A DNA stretch of 64,000 nucleotides from Pantanalinema rosaneae (GCF_050753385.1 NZ_JBLZFZ010000028.1:26076-90075); one strand, 5' to 3'. Shown: positions 8,738 to 17,917, numbered from the stretch's first letter. A program made the numbers and translations. Notes: generated by a model not told the origin, from the letters alone.

Positions 8738-9334
8738 TTAGGAAATCGAGGTTTCAATTACCCGATCGATCAAGCCATATTCCTTGGCTTCCTGAGCCGA
8801 CATGAAGTAGTCCCGATCCATATCCTTCTCGATTTTTTCGATCGTTTGCCCGGTGCGATCGGCATACACCTGGTTCAGTTGTCGCCGGATGCGAATAATT
8901 TCACGAGCTTCAATCTCAATATCCGTTGCCTGACCCCGGGTGCCCCCAGAGGGTTGGTGAATCATGATCCGAGAGTGGGGCAGAGCCAATCGTTTACCTT
9001 TGGCTCCGGCGGCTAACAGGAATGAGCCCATGGAGGCGGCTAGACCGACACAGATCGTCACCACATCGGATTTGATGTGTTGCATCGTGTCATAGATTGC
9101 CAGTCCGGCGGTGACAGAACCACCGGGGGAGTTGATGTAGAGAATGATGTCTTTACCGGGATCTTCGGAATCCAGATAAAGCATGACCGCCACAATTTGA
9201 TTCGCGATCTCATCGTCTACCTCTTTACCCAGGAAGATAATCCGTTCCCGGTAAAGGCGATTGTAAATATCAATCCATTGAGTATAGGGTTCTCCGGGCA
9301 TCCGGTAGGGAACCTTAGGGACACCAATAGGCAT
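8738..9334 (-). CDS. clpP: ATP-dependent Clp protease proteolytic subunit (ClpP3-type)
   Basis: This is a 198-residue ClpP with the full catalytic triad: Ser in GLAASMGSFL near 100, His in MIHQPSGG near 125, and Asp in the MDRDYFMSAQEA region near 175. In cyanobacteria a ClpP3 subunit forms a mixed-ring core with the inactive ClpR, and this core is essential. The gene lies 190 bases downstream of clpR on the same strand, as expected for the clpR-clpP3 arrangement. The gap holds a large G/C-rich hairpin repeat (9421-9489) that could separate the expression levels of the two subunits. The ClpP3 label is based on pairing with clpR. Confidence 0.94.
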   Translation of the reverse strand: MPIGVPKVPYRMPGEPYTQWIDIYNRLYRERIIFLGKEVDDEIANQIVAVMLYLDSEDPGKDIILYINSPGGSVTAGLAIYDTMQHIKSDVVTICVGLAASMGSFLLAAGAKGKRLALPHSRIMIHQPSGGTRGQATDIEIEAREIIRIRRQLNQVYADRTGQTIEKIEKDMDRDYFMSAQEAKEYGLIDRVIETSIS

Positions 9335-9420
9335 AGGAAAGCTCCAGTGATGAAATTCTGTGTAATGAAGTCAGAGTAGGTTAAGAGGATGGTTTAAAGG
9401 GATTAAAGCCCTTGCACTTG

Positions 9421-9489
9421 CCCCCTAAATCCCCCGATGCTGGGGAACTTTGAAGTCGGTTCCCCCCAGCATCGGGGGGCTAGGGGGGC
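9421..9489. repeat. large palindromic intergenic repeat between clpR and clpP
   Basis: The left arm CCCCCGATGCTGGGG and right arm CCCCAGCATCGGGGG pair perfectly around a roughly 16-base loop, and the outer ends (CCCCCTAAAT and CTAGGGGGG) extend the palindrome. The sequence style (CCCCCTAAATCCCCC...) is the common dispersed repeat of filamentous cyanobacterial genomes, probably a non-coding MITE-like or REP-like element. It lies inside the clpR-clpP transcription unit. Confidence 0.75.
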
Positions 9490-9524
9490 GGTTCGGGTCA
9501 TTAGTTTGACTGTTCAAACAACCT

Positions 9525-10184
9525 CTAAATCACTCCAGCCGGTAGGGGTTTGGGCAAATCTTTTTCGCTTTCCAACACCCGATCGATCAACCCGTATTCC
9601 TTCGCCTGTTGTGGGGTCATATAGAAGAGGCGATCCATGTCCTTCGAGATCTTTTCACGGGTTTGTCCGGTTGTGCGCGACAGGATATCCAGCATCGTGG
9701 TTTTGTTCGCCAGCACTTCTTTTGCCCGAATTTGAATATCGGTTGCCTGTCCACGGGCATAGCTCTTGGTTTGGTGCAACACGATCGTGGCATTCGGCAG
9801 ACTAGCGCGACAGCCTTTGGTTCCAGCCGAAAGCAACATGGCTGCCATCCCCATAGCGGAACCGATACAGATAGTATGCACCGGCGGCTTGATATAGCTC
9901 ATGGTGTCGCAGATGGCAAAGGCCTCTGTTTCAAACCCGATCGGTTCGCCGTCATAGCGGGACGTTCCCGTGGAGTTGATATAGATCCGAATCGGTTTCT
10001 CGGGGTCTTCGTACTGTAAATAGAGAAGTTCTGCGACAATTAGTTCTGTGACAGCGGGCACCAGGGGCATCCCCAAATACACGATCCGCTCTTTCAGCAG
10101 CAAAGAGGGTAAATCGGGGGGCGGTGTGCGGAAATAGGCATCGCCATAGTAAGGAGATTGAGCCGCTTGGATGGGTGAATTCAT
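9525..10184 (-). CDS. clpR: ClpR, inactive ClpP-like subunit
   Basis: This 219-residue protein aligns with ClpP along its length but lacks the catalytic serine: the ClpP motif AASMGS is replaced by SAMGMAA, putting Gly where Ser should be. The His motif (VLHQTKS) and MDRLFYMTPQQA remain. There is an insertion after INSTGTSRYDGEP relative to ClpP, a known ClpR trait. ClpR is found in cyanobacteria and plastids, where it forms the mixed ClpP3/R core. It is the first gene of the clpR-clpP pair. Confidence 0.93.
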   Translation of the reverse strand: MNSPIQAAQSPYYGDAYFRTPPPDLPSLLLKERIVYLGMPLVPAVTELIVAELLYLQYEDPEKPIRIYINSTGTSRYDGEPIGFETEAFAICDTMSYIKPPVHTICIGSAMGMAAMLLSAGTKGCRASLPNATIVLHQTKSYARGQATDIQIRAKEVLANKTTMLDILSRTTGQTREKISKDMDRLFYMTPQQAKEYGLIDRVLESEKDLPKPLPAGVI

Positions 10185-10418
10185 AGCAGGGTCTTGCCTG
10201 GGACTTCTGACCGAAACAACGGTATTGTTCCTACATAGTAGCGTGTCAGAGGTAATTGCAGCATTTCGGCGGGAGACTGGCTTATGCTAAGGATGGGGTA
10301 GGTGGGTGTAACCCAGACCAGGAAAAGATTAATCGCACAAATGCAGTCAGTTATCCGCGATCGCATCACCTGCGAGTGTGTTTAATGAATTAGCGTTCAA
10401 GTTTTGCGGGAGTGTTCT

Positions 10419-11660
10419 ATGCGAGTCGGTTTGCAGGCTGCTTTGAGCGATGCCAATGTGGATGCAACCCAGTCCATGAGCCAACGGCAATTAGCGGTAT
10501 CAATTTCCGCGATCGCCACAGAGTCGATCAGACCCAATGTGCCGTTGAACTTATGTTTGATTCTGGATCACAGTGGTTCTATGGCAGGGCGACCGATCGA
10601 TACCGTGAAGCAAGCCGCCCAACGGTTAGTCGATCGCTTATCTCCGGGCGATCGCATTACTATTGTGGTGTTTGATCATCGGGCAAAGGTGCTAGTACCG
10701 AACCAGACGATCGACAGCCCTGCCAGTATCAAGCTGCAAATCAGCCATCTCAAGGCAGAAGGGGGAACCGCGATCGACGAGGGGTTGCGATTAGGGATTG
10801 AAGAACTGGCAAAAACCAAGCAGGACAGTATTTCGCAAGCATTTCTGCTCACCGATGGCGAAAATGAACATGGGGATAACGATCGCTGTCTGAAGCTGGC
10901 AAAACTCGCCGCCGACTACAATCTCACCTTAAATACCTTGGGCTTTGGCGATCGGTGGAATCAAGATGTGCTGGAACAGATTGCCGATGCGGGCGGTGGC
11001 ACGATGGCATTTATTCAGCAGCCAGAACAAGCCGTTGCTGAGTTTCAGCGCTTATTTAGCCGCTTACAATCCGTGGGGTTAACCAACGCTCACTTGATGG
11101 TGCGGTTGTTTCCCGAAGTGCGGTTAGCGGCGATGAAACCGATCGCCCAGGTGGCTCCCGACACGATCGAGTTATCTGTTCATCAAGAATCGGGCTGGTA
11201 TATGGTGCGCTTAGGTGATTTGATGATTGATGTGCCGCGAGTGGTGCTGATCAATGCTTACTTGAGCCAAATGTTACCGGGATCGCGACAGATTGCTCTG
11301 GTACAAGTACGTTACGATGATCCAGCTTTGGGGCAACACAATTTGTTCTCTCCCCCCTTACCTGTCACTGCCAACTTTGTTAGCCCGTTTCAGCCCGATC
11401 CCAATCCCGAAGTGCAGCAGCACATTTTGGCGTTGGCTAAATATCGGCAAACTCAGATTGCCGAAGCCAAGTTACTCCAGGGCGATCGCGTAGGAGCAGC
11501 AACAATGTTACAGACGGCAGCGAAAACAGCCATTCAAATGGGCGATCAGGGAGCGGCAACGGTGTTACAGGAGAATGCTACGCGGCTACAGTCCGGCGAA
11601 GAGCTATCGGAAACCGATCGTAAAAAGACCCGGATTGTGTCCAAAACTCAGTTGCAGTAG
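10419..11660 (+). CDS. von Willebrand factor A-domain protein
   Basis: This is a 413-residue protein, taking the ATG at 10419, which has GGGAG six bases upstream. The vWA domain (about 45-215) has an intact MIDAS metal site: DHSGSM near 51, the Thr of GGTAI near 120 and LLTDGEN near 145. The C-terminal half has beta-rich and then helical segments (about 320-400), as in the YfbK/CoxE-like vWA proteins. There is no signal peptide, so it is probably cytoplasmic. Such proteins often work with MoxR-type AAA+ ATPases, but none is adjacent. It is transcribed away from clpR and converges with the PIN/TRAM gene, 11 bases apart. The partner protein is unknown. Confidence 0.88.
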   Translation: MRVGLQAALSDANVDATQSMSQRQLAVSISAIATESIRPNVPLNLCLILDHSGSMAGRPIDTVKQAAQRLVDRLSPGDRITIVVFDHRAKVLVPNQTIDSPASIKLQISHLKAEGGTAIDEGLRLGIEELAKTKQDSISQAFLLTDGENEHGDNDRCLKLAKLAADYNLTLNTLGFGDRWNQDVLEQIADAGGGTMAFIQQPEQAVAEFQRLFSRLQSVGLTNAHLMVRLFPEVRLAAMKPIAQVAPDTIELSVHQESGWYMVRLGDLMIDVPRVVLINAYLSQMLPGSRQIALVQVRYDDPALGQHNLFSPPLPVTANFVSPFQPDPNPEVQQHILALAKYRQTQIAEAKLLQGDRVGAATMLQTAAKTAIQMGDQGAATVLQENATRLQSGEELSETDRKKTRIVSKTQLQ

Positions 11661-11671
11661 CAAATAACCGT

Positions 11672-12751
11672 TTACGAGGCAACTAAAGCTTTAGGACGAG
11701 CGAAGATCATCCGTCCAGCCGAGGTTTGTAAAGAACTGGTGACAACCACCTGGACTTCACCACCGACATAATTCCGACCTTCTTCTACCACCACCATCGT
11801 GCCATCTTCCAGATAGCCCACACCTTGAGTTGGTTCTTTGCCCTCCCGCAGAATCTTCAGATCGATACTGTCTCCCGGCAAGTAATTGGGACGAACGGCT
11901 TGGGTTAAATCATTAATATTTAGTACCCGCACCTGCTGCACACTGGCAACTTTATTCAGATTAAAGTCATTGGTCAGCAATGTGCCGTTGATTTCCTGTA
12001 CCAACCGGATTAACTTAGCATCTACCGTAGCCACATCGTCATAATCAGCCGAGTGAATCACAATGCGATCGGGATAGGTTTCTCGAATTCGGTTAAGAAT
12101 ATCTAATCCTCGCCGCCCCCGGACTCGCTTCTGATCATTGGCGGCATCAGCCACCTGCTGCAACTCGGCTAACACAAACTGTGGCACTAAAATTTGCCCT
12201 TCCAGAAATCCGGTGGCTAGCAGTTCTTCGATCCGCCCGTCAATAATGCAACTGGTATCCAGAACTTTCGTGGATGCGGCTTTCAACGTCCCTTCTGCCA
12301 ACAGCATCGATTCTACAGAATGAGGATTGATCAACCGCAGTAAGGCGCGCCCGTGGGTATCCGCCAGGGACATGCCGGAAAAGGAGAATAATAAACTGCT
12401 GAGAACGGCAATTAGCGGTTTGATAAACGCGAACTCCGTCGGAATTGGTAACAGGAAAATGGGTGCCAGCATCAGGTTGGCGACGAGCAAGCCAATCACC
12501 AGCCCCACCGATCGACTGAGTAAGATATCAGCAGGCATCGTGCGGATTTGTTTCTCTAGCCGTCGATAGCCTGTCTGCATACTTAAGCCGACTGCTAGAC
12601 CCAGTAATGCCCCGAATCCAGCCGATACCCAGCGCAGTCCTTCAATATTTGTGACCTGTTGAAGCGCACTGCCGGGCAGAGCTTCAATGCCATGAAATCC
12701 AATTCCTGCCCCTGCCAGGATAAATGAAATGATAATGACGGCATCAAGCAT
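11672..12751 (-). CDS. PIN/TRAM-domain integral membrane protein (YacL family)
   Basis: This 359-residue protein has four N-terminal transmembrane helices (about 1-140), then a PIN nuclease-like domain opening with VLDTSCIIDGR near 162 and carrying further acidic residues (SADYDDVATVDAKL, LLTNDFNLN), and a C-terminal TRAM domain (about 285-345, GVGYLEDGTMVVVEEG). This is the architecture of Bacillus YacL and its cyanobacterial homologues. The PIN acidic residues are intact, so RNase activity is plausible, and TRAM suggests RNA binding at the membrane. The substrate is unknown. The gene is divergent from hemW across a gap of under 100 bases. Confidence 0.92.
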   Translation of the reverse strand: MLDAVIIISFILAGAGIGFHGIEALPGSALQQVTNIEGLRWVSAGFGALLGLAVGLSMQTGYRRLEKQIRTMPADILLSRSVGLVIGLLVANLMLAPIFLLPIPTEFAFIKPLIAVLSSLLFSFSGMSLADTHGRALLRLINPHSVESMLLAEGTLKAASTKVLDTSCIIDGRIEELLATGFLEGQILVPQFVLAELQQVADAANDQKRVRGRRGLDILNRIRETYPDRIVIHSADYDDVATVDAKLIRLVQEINGTLLTNDFNLNKVASVQQVRVLNINDLTQAVRPNYLPGDSIDLKILREGKEPTQGVGYLEDGTMVVVEEGRNYVGGEVQVVVTSSLQTSAGRMIFARPKALVAS

Positions 12752-12846
12752 AACTTTGAGTGTGTTGGGGAATGGTGGTTTCGTGGTCAGGTTAATCTGC
12801 CCCTATTATACTCTCCGGGTTTCTTCTGCCCTTGCCTACAGGTGAT

Positions 12847-14100
12847 ATGGTTGCTCAATCTGCCTATGTTCATATTCCCTTTTGTCGTCGTCGTTGCTAT
12901 TACTGTGATTTTCCGATCGCGGTAGTTGGTGATAAACCGCCGCTCGGAGGCGATCGCATCAATGGCAGTAATTCCGGCACGATCGCTCATTATGTGGAGA
13001 TAGTATGTCAGGAAATTCGCCAAACTCCAGCCGGGGATCAGGCTCTGAAGACCATATTCTTTGGCGGTGGTACACCGTCTTTGCTGGCGGTTGAGCAGTT
13101 AGAACAGATTCTGCAAACCCTCGATTGCCAGTTTGGCATTGCCACCGATGCCGAAATCTCAATGGAGATTGATCCCGCTACGTTTGATCTAGCCCAGGTC
13201 AAAGGTTATCGATCGGCTGGTGTAAATCGCGTTAGCTTGGGAGTCCAGGCATTTCAGGCTCACTTGTTAGCGGCAGCAGGACGATCGCATACTCCAGAGG
13301 ATATTGCCGCCGCGATCGATCTGATTCATCAAGCCGGATTTCAAAACATCAGTCTGGACTTGATCTCCGGTCTACCCTATCAAACTTTACCGGATTGGCA
13401 AGAGTCTCTCGAACGCGCGATCGCCCTGGCTCCAACCCATATCTCCTGCTATGACCTGACCGTAGAAGCGGGGACTCCCTTCAGCCGCCAATACAAGCCG
13501 GGACTGCAACCGCTACCCTCGGATGAAACCACGGCAGACATGTACCGAATGGCGCAAAAGCTATTAACTGCCGCCGGTTATGACCATTACGAAATTTCTA
13601 ACTACGCGAAATCGGGCTATCAATGTCGCCACAATCGCGTCTACTGGCACAATCAACCATTTTACGGCTTTGGTATGGGAGCTACCAGTTACCTGAAGGG
13701 CGATCGCTTCGCCCGTCCTCGCAAGACTTGGGAGTATTACGCCTGGGTGGAGAAGCAGGGGGTAAGGGGTGAGGGAGGTCAGGACGATAAGGAAGGTAGG
13801 GAAGCCGTCAATTTATCTGTCCCATCCTCCCCATTTCCCCCATCTCCCCCATCTCCCCCATCCTCAGAACTTCTCCTAGACACCTTAATGTTGGGTCTTA
13901 GACTAGCTGAGGGGCTGAAGCTAACGGACTTAATCGCGCAATTTGGGGTGACGATCGTCCAGCAAGTTCAGGAACTACTGCAACCTTACGTTGACAAAGG
14001 TTGGGTGGAAATGATCGCCGATCGCGTTTGCCTGACGGATCCAGAAGGATTTTTGTTCTCGAATGTGGTTTTGGTGGATTTGTTTGAGCAGTTGGAGTGA
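12847..14100 (+). CDS. hemW: radical SAM protein HemW (coproporphyrinogen III oxidase-like)
   Basis: I chose the ATG at 12847 (MVAQSAYVHIPFC); a longer frame starting at 12832 is possible. The radical SAM cluster motif is CRRRCYYC near 12-19, followed by FFGGGTPSLL near 72 and SMEIDP near 108. HemW lacks true HemN activity in studied bacteria and acts as a heme chaperone. The protein is longer than usual because of a low-complexity stretch near 300-340 (GVRGEGGQ, then SPFPPSPPSPPSS), encoded by a CT-rich tandem repeat at 13825-13868. The frame is kept and the C-terminal domain follows. Its stop lies 7 bases from the convergent manC-like stop. Confidence 0.9.
   Translation: MVAQSAYVHIPFCRRRCYYCDFPIAVVGDKPPLGGDRINGSNSGTIAHYVEIVCQEIRQTPAGDQALKTIFFGGGTPSLLAVEQLEQILQTLDCQFGIATDAEISMEIDPATFDLAQVKGYRSAGVNRVSLGVQAFQAHLLAAAGRSHTPEDIAAAIDLIHQAGFQNISLDLISGLPYQTLPDWQESLERAIALAPTHISCYDLTVEAGTPFSRQYKPGLQPLPSDETTADMYRMAQKLLTAAGYDHYEISNYAKSGYQCRHNRVYWHNQPFYGFGMGATSYLKGDRFARPRKTWEYYAWVEKQGVRGEGGQDDKEGREAVNLSVPSSPFPPSPPSPPSSELLLDTLMLGLRLAEGLKLTDLIAQFGVTIVQQVQELLQPYVDKGWVEMIADRVCLTDPEGFLFSNVVLVDLFEQLE
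13755..13868 (+). repeat. low-complexity insertion inside hemW with 9-bp CCCCCATCT units
   Basis: A purine-rich part (GGGGGTAAGGGGTGAGGGAGG) is followed by three CCCCCATCT units at about 13836-13865. Similar C-rich or G-rich motifs occur between genes at 15326-15366 and 63946-63981. Because the unit is 9 bases long it stays in frame and encodes PPS triplets. Confidence 0.7.
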
Positions 14101-14107
14101 CGGCTGA

Positions 14108-15181
14108 TTACAACAAATCTTGAAATTGGGGATCGGATTGGATTTCTTTCAAGACCTGCTTGATTTCTTGCGTCCGATCTTTTTTCACGATCAAGGTAAC
14201 TTTGCCATCTCGGACAATCACTGTGTCTTCTAATCCGATCGTCACAATCAGATCATCTTGATCCGTGGCATAGAAGAGCGCTCCATGCGTATCTAAACCA
14301 ACGTGCCGAGCCAGTTCCACATTCGGACTATCGCCTTTGAGTAAGCGCTCGATCGCATTCCAATCGCCCAAATCATCCCAACCAAAGGCGACGGGCAACA
14401 CATACGCTTTTTGGGTTTTTTCCATTAAGGCGTAGTCAATACTTTTTTTCGGCAATTCTGGATAGGCTGCTACCCCACGTTCCTTTAATGGCTCTAGAAT
14501 TTCGGGCGTATGCAGTAGTAGTTCACCAATCGTCGTGCTGGCGCGGAAGACGAACATGCCACTGTTCCAGCTAAAGGTTCCAGTAGATAAGAAAGCTTCG
14601 GCTGTCGGACGATCGGGTTTTTCAGTAAACCGATCGACGCGATAGGCAGGAAATTTTGTTTGATTGCCATAACTCCCAACCGCTTCCCCTTGCTGAATGT
14701 AGCCATAGCCTGTGGACGGATAGGTGGGATTGATGCCTAACGTGACGATCGCGGATTCCGTCGCGGCTAGTTCTGTCGCTGCCGCTAACGTCGCTTGAAA
14801 GGTGTCCTCATCGGCAATCCAGTGATCGGCGGGGAAGAACCCAACCACTGTTTCGGCTCCATGCCGTTTAGCAACTTCCAACGTACTCCAGGCAACGGCA
14901 GGCGCAGTATCCCGACCTTCCGGTTCAATCAGCAGATTTGCTTCAGGGAGTTCTGGTAGCTGTTCTCGAACGCCATCGGCTAAATGAGCGGCTGTCACTA
15001 CCCAAACCGATTGCCACCCCCCGGCTACCCCCAGCAAGCGATCGGCGGTTGCCTGTAACAAACTCCGACCACTGCCATCTAAACTCAAAAACTGCTTCGG
15101 GCGATCCTTTCGACTGAGCGGCCAAAAGCGTTCACCTTTACCGCCAGCCAAAATTACCGGGACGAGAGACGGGGTGCTCAT
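14108..15181 (-). CDS. manC: mannose-1-phosphate guanylyltransferase
   Basis: This 357-residue nucleotidyltransferase shows VILAGGKGERFWPLSRKDRPKQF near its N-terminus (residues about 9-31), the classic GMP/ManC signature, followed by GFFPADHW near 112 and FTEKPDRP near 185. It makes GDP-mannose from mannose-1-phosphate and GTP for polysaccharides and glycans. It lacks the C-terminal phosphomannose isomerase domain of the bifunctional ManC proteins, so it is the short type. It is transcribed towards hemW; the upstream gap to the AAA+ gene holds a C-rich repeat. Confidence 0.92.
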   Translation of the reverse strand: MSTPSLVPVILAGGKGERFWPLSRKDRPKQFLSLDGSGRSLLQATADRLLGVAGGWQSVWVVTAAHLADGVREQLPELPEANLLIEPEGRDTAPAVAWSTLEVAKRHGAETVVGFFPADHWIADEDTFQATLAAATELAATESAIVTLGINPTYPSTGYGYIQQGEAVGSYGNQTKFPAYRVDRFTEKPDRPTAEAFLSTGTFSWNSGMFVFRASTTIGELLLHTPEILEPLKERGVAAYPELPKKSIDYALMEKTQKAYVLPVAFGWDDLGDWNAIERLLKGDSPNVELARHVGLDTHGALFYATDQDDLIVTIGLEDTVIVRDGKVTLIVKKDRTQEIKQVLKEIQSDPQFQDLL

Positions 15182-15325
15182 GATAAATCGTTGCTCCGAT
15201 CGGGGACAGATTGCAGGACTTGTTCTTCTATTAGTGTTGACAGAAACCTTTACATTTGCTCAATCCCTGATCCGTAATCTTCACTAGCCCTTTGAAAACT
15301 CTTCATTCTTTTCATCTTGGGAAAA

Positions 15326-15366
15326 TCACCTCCCCACTCCCCATCTCTCCACTCCCCATCAACCCT
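15326..15366. repeat. C-rich low-complexity repeat
   Basis: This is a CTCCCCACTCCCCATCTC-type tract in the 177-base gap between manC and the AAA+ gene, overlapping the last bases of the latter. It resembles the tract inside hemW (13825-13868) and, on the other strand, the G-rich tract at the window end. Confidence 0.6.
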
Positions 15367-17077
15367 CTCCCGCCGCATTTCCCAATACAAACTCTCGACT
15401 CCAAGCCGGAAACTCATCCCCTGGTTGCCGACCATAGAGTTGAATTTGATTCACGGTCTGCGGTTGGACGGCTTTCAGCACACTACCGACCACCGCCGCC
15501 ATTTGCTGCCGATCAGGGATTGGATCGCCTTCAAACATCACCTGTAAGCGATCGTCCCGCAAGCTGACCTTGGCAGAAATTCCTTGAGGTTGGAGAGTTT
15601 GATTAATCAGGGTGGTTAATTCTTCGACGGGATTTCTTAAGGGAGGGGGCGATGGGGCTTCATCATTCATCGCTGCCATTTGTCGGGGAGTGAGAGCATC
15701 GGCTGTAGGAATATCCTCCGGCTGAATAGTGGTCAAAATTTCGTCAGTCAGATTGGTAATCACCGCTAACCGATTGGCTTGTTGCTCGATCGTTTTCTCG
15801 AATAAATTGCGGACTAAGCGGGCATTACCAAAGGTGCGATCGCGGTTTTCGTACAAGGTGGTGAGTAGCGATCGTAGTTTCTCATTCGCGGCTTCGGTCG
15901 GTTTAAAGTGACTATCCTTGCAGAGTTTATTAAAAATCGCCACTAACTCATCTGGCGTATAGTCATTAAAATAAAAATAGCGATTAAATCGCGACTTTAA
16001 ACCGGGATTGGATTCAATAAATCGCGACATTTCATCGGTGTAACCCGCCGCAATCACCACTAGCCGACTGCGATAGTCCTCCATTCGCTTGAGCAGGACA
16101 TCTACCGCTTCTTGTCCAAAGTCGCGCGTACTATCCTCCGGAGTTAAGGCATAAGCTTCATCAATAAATAATACGCCATCTAATGCCGCCGTGACTTTTT
16201 CATCGACTTTCTTTGCCGTACCACCGATGTAATCGGCCACCATGCCAGCCCGATCGGTTTCGATTAAATGACCTTTTTCCAGAAATCCCAGTTCCTTGAA
16301 AATTCGACTAATTAAGCGAGCTACGGTGGTTTTTCCGGTTCCCGGAGGCCCACAAAATACCGAATGCAGCGATACGGGTGTTTTGGCTAATCCCCGTTCT
16401 GAGCGGGTTCTCTGAATTTTCAAGAAGTTGGTGAGGGTCTTCAGTTCGGTTTTAATGTTCTCCATCCCGATCAATTGATTTAGCTCATCCATCACCTTGT
16501 CTAGCCCTTCTTTGGATGGAGTTTCTTCCGTAGCTTTTGCCACTTCCTGGGCAACCTCTTGAGCGTATTGATCAGGGCTTTCGTAAGTATGAAGTAACTG
16601 CCAAATACTAGATAAAGCAGACATCTCTTGCATACTCACCTGTCCATCGGCTTTCACAATCACCTGAGCGAACCGATAGATGGCATTCACGGTTTTATTC
16701 AGTAAATTTGTGCCGCGTTTTTCATCAATCTGGTTCAGAAGTGATGGTAAAACTAACTTATCGGTTTTACCAATCCTAGTTTTTAGATCGAGTAGGATTC
16801 TAATCGTCTCCTTCTCATATTGACGGCGCACTGGAAACGAAAAATCCCACTGGTTAACAGCATCCAATTGGGCGCGATCGTTCTTGATCTGGGCATGAAC
16901 CGTCAGAAATCCGAGCAATTCATTAGAGGTAATATCCTTGTTGGTACTGGCAAAAATCAATAGAACTTTCGCTAGGTCGGTGAGGACGAACTGCTCATAC
17001 TCCTTGCCTAGCTTCAGCACTGGCAATAGATCTTGATACAGCAGGTTAGCTTCTCGTTTGATCTCCCTAGTATCCAC
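15359..17077 (-). CDS. CbbX/SpoVK-like AAA+ ATPase with TerB-like N-terminal domain
   Basis: The 572-residue protein has three parts. Residues about 1-175 are helical and end in KADGQVSMQEMSALSSIW, a TerB-like acidic motif. Residues about 200-470 form a CbbX/SpoVK-type AAA+ module, with Walker A GPPGTGKTT near 242, Walker B VLFIDEAYAL near 302 and a second conserved region FGNARLVRNLFE near 417. The C-terminus (about 490-572) is a small alpha/beta domain after a linker. CbbX itself is a red-type Rubisco activase of about 300 residues; this protein is much longer, so that role should not be assumed. It is divergent from a J-domain gene, with a gap of about 215 bases. Confidence 0.87.
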   Translation of the reverse strand: MDTREIKREANLLYQDLLPVLKLGKEYEQFVLTDLAKVLLIFASTNKDITSNELLGFLTVHAQIKNDRAQLDAVNQWDFSFPVRRQYEKETIRILLDLKTRIGKTDKLVLPSLLNQIDEKRGTNLLNKTVNAIYRFAQVIVKADGQVSMQEMSALSSIWQLLHTYESPDQYAQEVAQEVAKATEETPSKEGLDKVMDELNQLIGMENIKTELKTLTNFLKIQRTRSERGLAKTPVSLHSVFCGPPGTGKTTVARLISRIFKELGFLEKGHLIETDRAGMVADYIGGTAKKVDEKVTAALDGVLFIDEAYALTPEDSTRDFGQEAVDVLLKRMEDYRSRLVVIAAGYTDEMSRFIESNPGLKSRFNRYFYFNDYTPDELVAIFNKLCKDSHFKPTEAANEKLRSLLTTLYENRDRTFGNARLVRNLFEKTIEQQANRLAVITNLTDEILTTIQPEDIPTADALTPRQMAAMNDEAPSPPPLRNPVEELTTLINQTLQPQGISAKVSLRDDRLQVMFEGDPIPDRQQMAAVVGSVLKAVQPQTVNQIQLYGRQPGDEFPAWSREFVLGNAAGEG

Positions 17078-17293
17078 GCGCGTCTCCCGATAGGGTACTG
17101 ATGATTGTTAAGGGCACTGGTTTCGAGCATGGCACTCAACGCCTGGAAAGATCAAGTCTCTGAAGGTGGGCAGGCAAAATTGGGCAGTTCAGGTAGTTGG
17201 ATGATGTCTTTGTTTGTAGACGAATCACTACGAACATGCACAAAATTTCCGGAGTAATGGCAAAATCTTGATAGTCTGCCTTTTCTCAGCCAA

Positions 17294-17917
17294 ATGAACC
17301 TTGCAGATTGCTATCGAGTATTAGGGCTACGGTCAGGGGCATCGTTTGATGAGATCAAAGCCTCTTACCGGCGTTTGGTTAGGCGCTATCATCCAGATGT
17401 CAGCACAGGGAATCAGCAGACTCCCGAGAAGTTTATCGAAGTCACCCAGGCTTATAAACTCTTGTTGAATGAATTAGTGCGTCCAGCTACTCCGGTGATG
17501 CCGCCGACTCCGCTGAGCGCTGGGGTGCGATCGTCGCCACAATCCTCTCCCGCTCCCACGGTTGCCCCTTCAGCACACCGCAAGTCACCCCCGATCCGAG
17601 TCAATCCGCAGCTCTCACCCCAGGAACAGCGCTTGAAAGTGGAGTCCTATCAACAGCTTCAGCAATTCCTCAAACAGCAACGGTTTCCCCGAGCGATCGC
17701 CTTAGTCGAAGGATTAGCCAAGCGCATTCCCCAGGATCCCGAGATTATGCAGTGGCAAGCGATCGTGTATCAGCAGTGGGGTCGCCGGTTAATTCAAGAC
17801 CATCAATTCGATAAAGCCAGAATTTATTTAAAGAAAGCGTTGCAAACTGACCCTCATAATCGATCGCTGTGGGCAGAAGTTGAACGCGATTTTCGCTATA
17901 TGGAACAAATCGTTTAA
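17294..17917 (+). CDS. J-domain (DnaJ-like) protein with TPR-like C-terminus
   Basis: Residues 3-65 form a J domain with the HPD tripeptide near 33 (RRYHPDVSTG), so stimulation of an Hsp70 partner is expected. A Pro/Ser-rich linker follows (about 70-110), then a helical C-terminus (about 115-205) with QQLQQFLKQQRFPRAIALVE and DKARIYLKKALQTDP, which looks like two TPR-type repeats. There are no Gly/Phe or zinc-finger regions, making it a type III J protein. It is 207 residues long and cytoplasmic. Its neighbour on the other strand is the TerB/AAA+ gene. Confidence 0.9.
   Translation: MNLADCYRVLGLRSGASFDEIKASYRRLVRRYHPDVSTGNQQTPEKFIEVTQAYKLLLNELVRPATPVMPPTPLSAGVRSSPQSSPAPTVAPSAHRKSPPIRVNPQLSPQEQRLKVESYQQLQQFLKQQRFPRAIALVEGLAKRIPQDPEIMQWQAIVYQQWGRRLIQDHQFDKARIYLKKALQTDPHNRSLWAEVERDFRYMEQIV

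Noticed and set aside
15359..17077. Calling the AAA+ protein CbbX Rubisco activase
   Set aside because: The core is similar, but the protein is nearly twice as long and has extra domains; the name would imply a function not shown.
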